Shown here piece by piece: positions 35,230 to 42,359 of a stretch of 48,476 nucleotides of DNA. Within the stretch, counting starts at the first letter, position 1. The number at the start of each line of letters is the position of its first letter. A program made the position numbers and the translations under genes. Source of the stretch: Flavobacterium sp. UBA5153 (GTDB taxonomy: Bacteria > Bacteroidota > Bacteroidia > Flavobacteriales > Flavobacteriaceae); NCBI GenBank assembly GCA_002413745.1, contig DHXP01000009.1:66613-115088 (forward strand). The letters are read 5' to 3'. The notes beneath the pieces were generated by a model. The model did not search any database and was not told the DNA's origin. It saw only the letters and a program-made list of their open reading frames with translations.

Positions 35230-35262
35230 AAACCTGACCCGTTTTTAAAACCTGTCAGGTTT
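35230..35262. repeat. REP hairpin upstream of the RAYT gene, imperfect
   Basis: AAACCTGACCCGTTTT faces AAAACCTGTCAGGTTT. The outer nine or so bases pair, but the inner CCCG does not, so it is a decayed copy of the hairpin at 34589. It ends eight bases before the mutB stop (complementary strand). Confidence 0.8.
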
Positions 35263-35270
35263 GGTGTATA

Positions 35271-37397
35271 TCAATTTAATAATATCTCCAAAATACTTAT
35301 CGCAGCCTCACTAATCTTCGTTCCGGGACCAAAAACAGCAACTGCTCCGGCATCGAACAAAAACTGGTAATCTTGCGCGGGAATCACGCCGCCAACAATG
35401 ACCATAATGTCTTCGCGACCGTATTTTTTGAGTTCTTCAATGACTTGCGGTACTAATGTTTTGTGTCCTGCGGCGAGTGAGGAAACGCCAAGAATATGCA
35501 CGTCGTTTTCCACGGCTTGTTTGGCGGCTTCGGCTGGCGTTTGAAAAAGCGGACCAATATCCACATCAAAACCCAAATCGGCATAACCCGTGGCAACGAC
35601 TTTCGCCCCGCGATCGTGTCCGTCTTGCCCCATTTTGGCAATCATAATTCTAGGGCGACGGCCTTCTTTTTTGGAGAATTCGTCGGCTAGTTGTTTTGCT
35701 TTCTCGAAGCTTTCGTCGTCTTTTATTTCTTTGCTATACACGCCGCTAAAGGATTTAATTTGTGCTTTGTATCTTCCGAAAACCGTTTCAAGCGCAGTGC
35801 TGATTTCGCCAAGAGTTGCTCGATTTCTTGCAGCATCAACGGCTAATTCCAGTAAATTTCCTTCACCGGTTTGGGCACAAAAGGTTAGTTTTTTGAGTGA
35901 AAGTTGTACTTTTTTTGTGTCACGAGTTGCTTTGATTTTTTCTAATTGTTCCAGTTGTTGCCTGCGCACCATCTGGTTATCGACATCCAAGATTTGCAAT
36001 GGATCTTCTTTTTCCAATCTGTATTTGTTGACGCCCACGATGATATCCTGGTTGCTATCGATACGCGCTTGTTTTCTGGCGGCTGCTTCTTCGATGCGCA
36101 GTTTCGGAATTCCTGACTCGATTGCTTTGGTCATTCCGCCCAATTCTTCGACTTCTTCGATGAGTTTCCAAGCTTTTTGGGCAATTTCATTGGTCAAACT
36201 TTCCACATAAAAACTGCCTGCCCAAGGGTCTACGGTTTTGGTGATTTTGGTTTCTTCCTGCAAAAATATTTGGGTATTTCTGGCAATTCTTGCCGAGAAA
36301 TCTGTTGGCAATGCAATCGCTTCGTCCAAGGCATTGGTGTGTAACGATTGCGTTCCGCCCAATGCTGCAGCCAAACCTTCTATAGTTGTTCGCGCCACGT
36401 TGTTAAAAGGATCCTGCATTGTCAGACTCCAACCCGAAGTTTGGCAATGGGTTCGTAAAGCCAATGATTTATCGTCTTTGGGGTTGAATTGCTTTACCAA
36501 TTTTGCCCAAATCATTCGTCCGGCACGCAACTTGGCAATTTCCATAAAATGGTTCATCCCGATTCCCCAGAAAAAAGATAGGCGAGGAGCGAAGTCGTCG
36601 ATTTTCATTCCTGTTGCCAGTCCGGTTCTGATGTATTCCAAACCATCCGCTAAAGTGTAAGCCAACTCGATATCGGCCGTGCCTCCGGCTTCTTGTATGT
36701 GATAACCCGAAATGGAAATAGAGTTGAATTTCGGCATTTTCTTGCTGGTGAATTCGAAAATATCGGCAACAATTTTCATTGATTGCGCTGGAGGATAGAT
36801 ATAGGTATTCCGAACCATAAATTCTTTCAGAATGTCATTTTGTATCGTGCCGGAAAGTTGTTCTGGTTTTACTCCTTGTTCTTCGGCAGCGATGATATAA
36901 AATGCCATAATGGGTAAAACCGCTCCATTCATCGTCATTGAAACCGACATTTCGCCCAATGGAATCTGGTCAAACAGCACTTTCATATCTTCGACAGAAT
37001 CTATGGCAACTCCCGCTTTTCCTACATCGCCAACCACGCGTTCGTGATCCGAATCGTAGCCGCGATGCGTGGGCAAATCAAAAGCTATGGAAAGCCCTTT
37101 TTGTCCTGCGGCAAGATTTCTTCTGTAAAAAGCGTTGCTTTCTTCGGCGGTCGAAAAACCTGCATATTGACGAATTGTCCAAGGCCGGCGGACATACATT
37201 GTTGCGTAAGGGCCGCGTAAATTTGGCGCAAAGCCGGCTCCAAAATCAAGATGTTCGAGGTTTTCGATGTCTTGTTCGGAATAGGTTTTTTTTAGTTCAA
37301 TGCCTTCGGCGGTGAGGAAGGTTTGTTCCAAATTATTGAAATTTCCTTTTTGTTTTTTGGAACTTTCTAATTTTATATGTTGGAGATTTTTTCTCAA
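35271..37397 (-). CDS. mutB: Methylmalonyl-CoA mutase, large (catalytic) subunit
   Basis: A 708-residue B12-dependent mutase that interconverts (R)-methylmalonyl-CoA and succinyl-CoA. The TIM-barrel half has [54 protein letters not shown] and [14 protein letters not shown]. The C-terminal cobalamin domain (from about 570) has the DxHxxG motif [11 protein letters not shown] and VSSLAAGH. It works with MutA at 38501 in propionate and odd-chain metabolism. A toxin-antitoxin pair and a small membrane protein separate the two subunit genes. Confidence 0.95.
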   Translation of the reverse strand: MRKNLQHIKLESSKKQKGNFNNLEQTFLTAEGIELKKTYSEQDIENLEHLDFGAGFAPNLRGPYATMYVRRPWTIRQYAGFSTAEESNAFYRRNLAAGQKGLSIAFDLPTHRGYDSDHERVVGDVGKAGVAIDSVEDMKVLFDQIPLGEMSVSMTMNGAVLPIMAFYIIAAEEQGVKPEQLSGTIQNDILKEFMVRNTYIYPPAQSMKIVADIFEFTSKKMPKFNSISISGYHIQEAGGTADIELAYTLADGLEYIRTGLATGMKIDDFAPRLSFFWGIGMNHFMEIAKLRAGRMIWAKLVKQFNPKDDKSLALRTHCQTSGWSLTMQDPFNNVARTTIEGLAAALGGTQSLHTNALDEAIALPTDFSARIARNTQIFLQEETKITKTVDPWAGSFYVESLTNEIAQKAWKLIEEVEELGGMTKAIESGIPKLRIEEAAARKQARIDSNQDIIVGVNKYRLEKEDPLQILDVDNQMVRRQQLEQLEKIKATRDTKKVQLSLKKLTFCAQTGEGNLLELAVDAARNRATLGEISTALETVFGRYKAQIKSFSGVYSKEIKDDESFEKAKQLADEFSKKEGRRPRIMIAKMGQDGHDRGAKVVATGYADLGFDVDIGPLFQTPAEAAKQAVENDVHILGVSSLAAGHKTLVPQVIEELKKYGREDIMVIVGGVIPAQDYQFLFDAGAVAVFGPGTKISEAAISILEILLN

Positions 37398-37410
37398 AGC
37401 TTAACTATAT

Positions 37411-37701
37411 TTATAAGATATTTAATCTGCTATCTCTTGATGAATGATAAATTGCCTTGATAACAATGACATTTTTGTTGATGGTATAGTGTATTAAATA
37501 AGGAAATGTGGTTAACATTATTATTCTAACTTCATCATATCGATTTTGAAAATGAAACGGATTCTTTTTTATAATCGCTAGACTTTCTTTAAATGAAAGA
37601 TGAAATCTTTTAGCCAATTTTGGATCTACACTTTTGTACCAAAAGAGCGATTCTCTAAAATCAACTTTAGCCTCGTCAATAATGACAATTTTATAATTCA
37701 T
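37411..37701 (-). CDS. RelE/ParE-family toxin
   Basis: A 96-residue protein with the RelE/ParE fold pattern: an N-terminal strand and two helices (EAKVDFRESLFWYKSVDPKL, AKRFHLSFKESLAIIKKNP) followed by a beta sheet VRIIMLTTFPYLIHYTIN and VIVIKAIYHSSRDSRL. It lacks the clear catalytic residues of mRNA-cutting RelE, so a ParE-like gyrase poison is possible. It overlaps the antitoxin gene by 11 bases and lies 13 bases before mutB. Confidence 0.85.
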   Translation of the reverse strand: MNYKIVIIDEAKVDFRESLFWYKSVDPKLAKRFHLSFKESLAIIKKNPFHFQNRYDEVRIIMLTTFPYLIHYTINKNVIVIKAIYHSSRDSRLNIL

Positions 37702-37924
37702 TTTCTATTTCTTTTAAAAAATCATCAATGTCTGTTGCACTTTCTGGATTTTTTAAATACTTTTCAGTACGTTCCCTAACTTGATCGATTTGCCATTGCG
37801 GTATTTCATATTTTGCTGAAGAGGGTAAAATAATGACATCGACTTCATCTGCATTAAAATCATCAGGAAGCGTAATCTTTATTTTATGATTTTTTACTTT
37901 GACTGTTTGTCTTATTGCTTCCAT
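37691..37924 (-). CDS. Antitoxin of the RelE/ParE-type pair
   Basis: A 77-residue acidic protein placed just upstream of the toxin with an 11-base overlap, the standard antitoxin-toxin order. The N-terminal half looks like a short beta-strand DNA-binding or AbrB-like segment (RQTVKVKNHKIKITLPDDFN); the C-terminal half is a charged helix (ERTEKYLKNP, DDFLKEIENEL) that would wrap the toxin. The family assignment rests mostly on position and size. Confidence 0.75.
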   Translation of the reverse strand: MEAIRQTVKVKNHKIKITLPDDFNADEVDVIILPSSAKYEIPQWQIDQVRERTEKYLKNPESATDIDDFLKEIENEL

Positions 37925-38030
37925 AATTTTCTATTTTGAGATGTAAATATAATCGTTTTATTTTGAAAAATTGTCTTCTAAATTTGAACGTCCGCCTCCT
38001 TTAATTTTATATTTTAAAAATTTTCCTGCG

Positions 38031-38486
38031 TCACTTTTCTATAATTTTAAAAGTCCATTTATTATCCGAATAATTTGTATTGATACCTTCAAGAAGACCG
38101 GCACTCATTGTCACGCCGGAACCAATGGTGAAAAGCAAAAATGCCCAATTACTTCCGCCAGAAGCAACAACCAAGGAACTTCCAACAACCGTTAGCCCTG
38201 CAATCAAGACGACTGTTTTGACTGTTGCCAAGACTTTTGGTTGTTTTTTTATACTTTTTAGGCTGTCGATTTTTATGGATTGATAGTCGACAACAATCGT
38301 TAAACTATCCGAAAATTTTAGATTTCCAACATATTTTTTCCCGTCCAATGTTCTTATTTTAATGCGTTGGTTTTCTTCTAAAATTTTTACTTTTCCAGTG
38401 TAAATGTTAGTGACTTCAACAGCTTTTTGTTGTGGAAAAACGACGTATGAAATAAAAAACACCAATAGATATAGTATGCTTTTCAT
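38031..38486 (-). CDS. Small exported membrane protein, unknown
   Basis: A 151-residue protein with a signal peptide (to about residue 19, VVFPQQ), a beta-rich region that resembles an SH3-like segment (GKVKILEENQRIKIRTLDGK), then two hydrophobic helices (about 85-105 and 112-135) rich in Gly. I do not recognise a named family. It starts 14 bases after mutA, so it is cotranscribed with it. Confidence 0.6.
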   Translation of the reverse strand: MKSILYLLVFFISYVVFPQQKAVEVTNIYTGKVKILEENQRIKIRTLDGKKYVGNLKFSDSLTIVVDYQSIKIDSLKSIKKQPKVLATVKTVVLIAGLTVVGSSLVVASGGSNWAFLLFTIGSGVTMSAGLLEGINTNYSDNKWTFKIIEK

Positions 38487-38500
38487 CCTAATAATTTTAA

Positions 38501-39880
38501 TTATTTCTCTTCTTTAATTCTATCGTATTCCATTTGTTCCGCCAAACGTTTTTCGATTATGGGCGTAATCAAAGTTTTTCTTGGTTTTATTTTCACAAAA
38601 GGGAACAGTTCCAAATTGGCTGCCATTCTATCATTTTTGTTGGGATATTTGTTGGTTCCCAGAAGGATTTCTTTCCCTGAATCGAATAATTCCTGTTCTT
38701 TGTCGGCACTTTCCTGGATTTTTCTTTTGATGATTCCTTCGTTGAGTTGTTTCAAGAAACCGCCATTGGCTTCTATATCCTTGAACAAAGCCAAGGCTTT
38801 TTCGGCTAATTGATTTGTCAGGCTTTCTATGTAATAACTTCCGTCAGCAGGATTGTTGACTTTGTCGAAATAGCTTTCGTGTTTGAGGATCAACAACTGG
38901 TTTCTGGCAATTCGGTCGCCAAATTCATTGTCTTTATGGTACAACGCATCGTAAGGTAAATTAGCAATGGCATCGGCTCCGCCAAGAATGGCACTCATAC
39001 ATTCGGTTGTGGTGCGCAGCATATTCACATTATAATCATAGATTGTTTTATTTCGTTTTGTAGGCGAAACCAGCAAATGGCAATCGAAGTTGTGGTTGTA
39101 TTCCTTGGCAATTAGATTGAAAAGCAGTCGCAAGGCACGAAGTTTGGCGATTTCGAAAAAGTAATTGGTACCCACCGAAATTTCAAAAACAATTGGCTGG
39201 TTTATCGTTCCATTCCGATAGCTATCGGAACGGTTGAAATATTCGTTGGCGTGAGCCAAACTATATCCAATTTGTTGCACCATATTGGCACCGGCATTCT
39301 GGTATAAACCCGCATCAATGCTGATAAAAGAAATAGAGGATGTTGCTGCCGAAATCAAATTAAGCGTTTCGAAATTGTTTTTTTCTTTGGTCACAAACCA
39401 ATTCCCTCCTTTAGCTAATTCCCCAATTGGATCAAGATTACAGAATATTTTTGCATTTTCCTGCTTGGCAATCGCATCTATTTTTTTGACGAAATCGACT
39501 GATAGAAATGCCAAATTGAAGTACGTCGTCACTTTTTCCAAAGGAAGATTTTCCAGTAGTTTTTTAACATCGGTATTTTCGTCTTGAATCGTAAAACGAA
39601 TACTTTCGGCACCGCGATTGATGCTGTCAATGGCTCGAAGATTCGATTTTTCGAGATCGTGAACGAATATGTTTTGGCAAATTCTGAACTCGGTAGCTTT
39701 TGTATTTACATCTGATGTTCCTCGAAATTCGTCAATATGGTAAAAGGGTTTTACCTGAATATCTTCGGGTGAATTCCAAATCAAGGTTTCATTATAATCG
39801 GCACCGTTGAGTTCAAACTGAATTCGTTGTTTCCATTGTTTGGAGGAAATGGGATTAAAATCGTCGAATAGATTTTTCAT
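38501..39880 (-). CDS. mutA: Methylmalonyl-CoA mutase, small subunit
   Basis: A 459-residue partner of MutB with the barrel fold but no cobalamin domain; it is shorter than the ~640-residue Propionibacterium subunit because of this. Motifs include KQWKQRIQFELNGADYNETL, YQNAGANMVQQIGYSLAHANEYF, ISVGTNYFFEIAKLRALRLL and DGSYYIESLTNQLAEKAL. It has a structural role without known catalysis. Residues 217-223 (RSDSYRN) are encoded by an 18-base palindrome that looks like an insertion. It lies 57 bases after divIC. Confidence 0.92.
   Translation of the reverse strand: MKNLFDDFNPISSKQWKQRIQFELNGADYNETLIWNSPEDIQVKPFYHIDEFRGTSDVNTKATEFRICQNIFVHDLEKSNLRAIDSINRGAESIRFTIQDENTDVKKLLENLPLEKVTTYFNLAFLSVDFVKKIDAIAKQENAKIFCNLDPIGELAKGGNWFVTKEKNNFETLNLISAATSSISFISIDAGLYQNAGANMVQQIGYSLAHANEYFNRSDSYRNGTINQPIVFEISVGTNYFFEIAKLRALRLLFNLIAKEYNHNFDCHLLVSPTKRNKTIYDYNVNMLRTTTECMSAILGGADAIANLPYDALYHKDNEFGDRIARNQLLILKHESYFDKVNNPADGSYYIESLTNQLAEKALALFKDIEANGGFLKQLNEGIIKRKIQESADKEQELFDSGKEILLGTNKYPNKNDRMAANLELFPFVKIKPRKTLITPIIEKRLAEQMEYDRIKEEK
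39213..39230. repeat. Perfect 18-bp palindrome inside mutA
   Basis: TTCCGATAGCTATCGGAA is its own reverse complement and matches the aminotransferase palindrome at 16 of 18 positions. It is translated as part of RSDSYRN, a different frame from that used in the aminotransferase. Confidence 0.8.
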
Positions 39881-39937
39881 TTACGGATTTCAGGATTAAA
39901 GTTTAAATGTAACTTTGTAATCTTCATTTGTATTGGA

Positions 39938-40270
39938 CTATTTACTAACATCTTTCTCAATGGTGTCGCCTTCGAACTCGATGATATAGATGTCTTCGCT
40001 ATCTTTTTTCATATAGTATTTTTCCCGGGCATATTTTTCTATTTGCTCCGGGTTTTTGAGCTGTTTAATGTTTTCCTGGTCTTTTTTGATTTCGTCCTGA
40101 TAATATTTTCTGTTGTCTTGGAGTTCTTCGATTTGTTTGTCCAAAATGCGATGATCAAAATAGGAATAGTTGTCCAGGAAAATCATCCAAGTCGAAAAAA
40201 ACAACAAAACCCATACGTATTTGTTGCTTAAAAATTTAAACCAAGGTTTGTCTTTATAGGATTTTGTCAT
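39938..40270 (-). CDS. FtsB/DivIC-like septum formation initiator
   Basis: A 110-residue single-pass membrane protein: a basic cytoplasmic start, a helix at about 16-30 (VWVLLFFSTWMIFLDNYSYF), then a coiled coil (LDKQIEELQDNRKYYQDEIK) and the typical NPEQIEKYAREKYYMKKDSE motif of septum initiators. It should act in the FtsB-FtsL-FtsQ complex at the division site. It lies between udk and mutA, an order I recall as conserved in Flavobacteria. Confidence 0.9.
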   Translation of the reverse strand: MTKSYKDKPWFKFLSNKYVWVLLFFSTWMIFLDNYSYFDHRILDKQIEELQDNRKYYQDEIKKDQENIKQLKNPEQIEKYAREKYYMKKDSEDIYIIEFEGDTIEKDVSK

Positions 40271-40288
40271 TTGAAATTCTGTGTTTTT

Positions 40289-40357
40289 TAGCCCCGATTA
40301 CAGTGGAAATCCCGCGCTTTTGGGCGTGGATTGCAACGAAAAGCGGGAAATAGCTCC
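40289..40357. repeat. Possible Flavobacterium intergenic repeat with hairpin
   Basis: The segment runs from TAGCCCCGATTACAGTGGAA to AGCGGGAAATAGCTCC and can fold with GCTTTT pairing with AAAAGC and CCCGC with GCGGG. I recall similar TAGCCCC...TAGCTCC elements between genes in other Flavobacteria. It is the only copy in this window, so it cannot be confirmed here. Confidence 0.35.
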
Positions 40358-40389
40358 TGAAAAAAATAGGCAATAAAAGTACAATAAAT

Positions 40390-40998
40390 TTATAGAATTC
40401 GTTGATTTATTACGGCACGAACTACGTCGATGGCAACGGTATTGTATTTGTCGTTTGGTATGATGATGTCGGCAAACGCCTTTGTTGATTCGATAAATTG
40501 CTGGTGCATAGGTTTTAGTGTGGTTTGGTAGCGGTTTAGAACTTCTTCCATATCACGACCTCTTTCGGCAATATCGCGTTTTAGTCTGCGAATTAATCGC
40601 TCGTCTGAATCGGCGTGAACAAATATCTTAATGTCGAATAAATCTCGAAGTTCGGGATTGGATAGAATTAGAATCCCTTCGACAATCATTACTTTTCGAG
40701 GATGCGTCAAAATGGTGTCGTCTGTCCTGTTGTGTGTCGCAAAGGAATAAACGGGCTGGTTGATGGTGTTTCCTGCTTTGAGTTCTTTGAGGTGTTCGAC
40801 CAATAAATCGAAATCGATGGCTCTGGGATGGTCAAAGTTTGTTTTTGACCGTTCTTCATAACTCTGGTTTGTAGATTCTTTGTAGTAGGAATCTTGGGCT
40901 ATAATTCCAACTTCGGTACCAGGCAACTCATTCATTATTTGATGAACAACGGTTGTTTTTCCGCTTCCTGTCCCGCCCGCAATACCAATTATTAGCAT
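40390..40998 (-). CDS. udk: Uridine kinase
   Basis: A 202-residue uridine/cytidine kinase of pyrimidine salvage that phosphorylates uridine and cytidine with ATP or GTP. Walker A is GIAGGTGSGKTTVVHQI (residues 5-21). NFDHPRAIDFDLL provides the substrate-binding Asp, with VMIVEGILIL, HADSDERLIRRLKRDIAERG (lid) and FADIIIPND. Length is normal. It has a perfect -7 box upstream and appears to lead the udk-divIC-mutA run. Confidence 0.95.
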   Translation of the reverse strand: MLIIGIAGGTGSGKTTVVHQIMNELPGTEVGIIAQDSYYKESTNQSYEERSKTNFDHPRAIDFDLLVEHLKELKAGNTINQPVYSFATHNRTDDTILTHPRKVMIVEGILILSNPELRDLFDIKIFVHADSDERLIRRLKRDIAERGRDMEEVLNRYQTTLKPMHQQFIESTKAFADIIIPNDKYNTVAIDVVRAVINQRIL

Positions 40999-41027
40999 AA
41001 AATAGTCCTGTTATGTTTTTATTGGAA

Positions 41028-41035
41028 CAAAAATA
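41028..41035 (-). promoter_or_regulatory. -7 box (TATTTTTG) upstream of udk
   Basis: An exact TAnnTTTG match on the minus strand, 30 bases before the udk ATG. No matching -33 TTTG was found at 19 bases. Confidence 0.4.
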
Positions 41036-41152
41036 GGGATTTAATTGGGAGTGGATTTTGTTTTTGGTGAAATGTTATAGGATGATTTGTTTTTTCTTTG
41101 TTGATTTGAATGGTTTTTTTTAAATAAAAGTATTGTCAACAGATTTCATAAA

Positions 41153-41188
41153 AAAACGAGACTGTCTTTTTTGAGACAGCCTCGTTTT
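41153..41188. terminator. Hairpin terminator after the Gly/Asn/Arg-rich protein gene
   Basis: Arms AAAACGAG-A-CTGTC and GACAG-C-CTCGTTTT pair except for one inner mismatch, flanked by A-run and T-run on opposite sides. It is 44 bases past the stop of the minus-strand gene at 41232. Confidence 0.75.
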
Positions 41189-41231
41189 GAATGCTTAAAG
41201 GAATAATACTTTTCTTCAGAAGAACTAGAAA

Positions 41232-41723
41232 TTAATGTTTACCGTGTTCACGTCCATTGTTCCCTCTGTCTCCTCTATTACCGTTGTTACCATTGTTACC
41301 GTTGTTACCGCGGTTGTCATAATCTCTGTGATCCTCATTTCTATTCCCGATGGATCTCTGAGGTCTACCTTTATAGCCTCTATAATATTTTTCTCTATTA
41401 CTTCTGAAATTTGAGTATGGTCTTGAACCGTGATAATCATTCAAGACAACTTTGTATCCACGATCCAAATCGTAATTTCTATACTGTCTAGGTAAGTATC
41501 TTGATCGTACCCAGTTTCCTCCACTTAAATAAATAAACTGAGAAGCACGAATGTCGTAATAAGACTCAATATCTGGTAAATAATAATAATCTACTGAAGC
41601 ATAACCGGCTGGTCCCCATGATGGAGCTGTGCCTAAATGTACATTTATGGAAAGTTGCGCATGCATCGTACTTGATGCGAAAAACATCACTATTCCTAAG
41701 GCAATTAATTTTAAAGTTTTCAT
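41232..41723 (-). CDS. Secreted Tyr-rich protein with Gly/Asn/Arg-rich tail
   Basis: A 163-residue protein with a signal peptide (MKTLKLIALGIVMFFASSTM, cut near HAQ). The middle is aromatic and Tyr-rich (VDYYYLPDIESYYDIRASQF, YLSGGNWVRSRYLPRQYRNY). The last ~30 residues are a low-complexity run of NNG, NRG and DRG triplets, encoded by short imperfect DNA repeats (about 41270-41320). I recall similar secreted proteins in Flavobacterium, but the function is unknown; binding of nucleic acid or polysaccharide by the tail would be a guess. A sigma-54-like site lies upstream. Confidence 0.8.
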   Translation of the reverse strand: MKTLKLIALGIVMFFASSTMHAQLSINVHLGTAPSWGPAGYASVDYYYLPDIESYYDIRASQFIYLSGGNWVRSRYLPRQYRNYDLDRGYKVVLNDYHGSRPYSNFRSNREKYYRGYKGRPQRSIGNRNEDHRDYDNRGNNGNNGNNGNRGDRGNNGREHGKH

Positions 41724-41781
41724 TTGTTTTTATTTTAATTAATATTTTTTTAATCGTATTCTTTGAATTCAACATTTTGTT

Positions 41782-41801
41782 AAAGCCAACTATCATGCCA
41801 A
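41782..41801 (-). promoter_or_regulatory. Possible sigma-54 (-24/-12) promoter
   Basis: On the minus strand TTGGCATGATAGTTGGCTTT resembles TGGCAC-N5-TTGC: the -24 GG is intact, while the -12 GC reads GG. It lies 58 bases before the ATG of the secreted protein gene. Sigma-54 sites in stress genes of this group are only recalled, not verified. Confidence 0.3.
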
Positions 41802-41832
41802 TACTGAGGTATTAACTTTTAATTATGATTCA

Positions 41833-42149
41833 TTATAAAAGAAGAATCAGTAAAAGGATGATAATGATAACGGCACCTACAGACAAATAAACGCCATGAT
41901 GTGTTGATCTTAAAGTTGCATTAATGGCACGGACTTCTTTACGAAGTGCTTTTTTTCTGAATAATTCATTGACAATTTATCCATTGTTTTTATTTCCTCT
42001 AAACGTGTCAACATTACTTTAACTTCGGCGGGCATTTCTTTGGTATCGACTGCTTTTTCGGTTGGGGTTTTTTCGGAAGTCATAATTGTGGACGGAATGA
42101 TACTTAACGCTAACACCATCATCATTAAATAAAGGGTTGTTTTTTTTAT
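41833..42149 (-). pseudogene. Small exported/membrane protein gene with lost start codon and frameshift
   Basis: Joined across two frames it would encode about 105 residues: KKTTLYLMMMVLALS-type signal peptide, a charged middle (EMPAEVKVMLTRLEEIKTMD) and, after a one-base shift, ALRKEVRAINATLRSTHHGV and a strongly hydrophobic end VIIIILLLILLL. I recall intact relatives in Flavobacterium. Two lesions are visible: the expected start is ATA (42147-42149), and the run of seven A (41950-41956) is one short. The next ATG cluster at 42123-42125 could start a shorter product that ends out of frame. Confidence 0.65.
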
Positions 42150-42234
42150 GTTATTTTAATTTTAATGGTTGAATTATTTATAGTGTAAAGTTGGAGAATA
42201 TTCAAACCGCTTATGTTATATATTTATTGCTAGT

Positions 42235-42254
42235 AGTTGCAAAATTCACACATT
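42235..42254 (-). promoter_or_regulatory. 20-bp motif AATGTGTGAATTTTGCAACT
   Basis: On the minus strand it matches the motif at 46948 at 17 of 20 positions. It lies 85 bases before the presumed start of the pseudogene; the other copy is 91 bases before the ice-binding gene. It is probably a shared regulator site or promoter. Confidence 0.5.
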
Positions 42255-42290
42255 AAAAAAGGTTTGAGATTTGGTCTAAATTGTTAAATA

Positions 42291-42324
42291 AAAAAGGACA
42301 GGATTTTAAATTCCTGTCCTTTTT
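42291..42324. terminator. Terminator after the OmpA-family gene
   Basis: Perfect 13-base arms AAAAAGGACAGGA and TCCTGTCCTTTTT with an 8-base loop, 36 bases past the stop of the minus-strand gene at 42360. The A-run and T-run make it usable in both directions. Confidence 0.9.
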
Positions 42325-42359
42325 GTAATCTTAAAGCGTATTGCTAGTTGTTAGCTCCT

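Larger units (their letters stand above)
34589..35262. mobile_element. RAYT with flanking REP hairpins (REPtron-like unit)
   Basis: A REP-associated tyrosine transposase gene is bracketed by two hairpins sharing AAACCTGAC and CCTGTCAGGTTT. This is the arrangement known for RAYT/REP systems. The hairpins differ from the palindromes around the GIY-YIG gene. Confidence 0.75.

Noticed and set aside
32098-35262. Cluster of repeats that could suggest a CRISPR array
   Set aside because: The repeats belong to several unrelated palindrome families, spacing is irregular, genes lie between them and no cas gene is present.
35590-36210. Plus-strand open frame of 206 codons
   Set aside because: It lies fully antisense inside the strongly conserved mutB gene and has a Ser/Leu-rich mirror composition.
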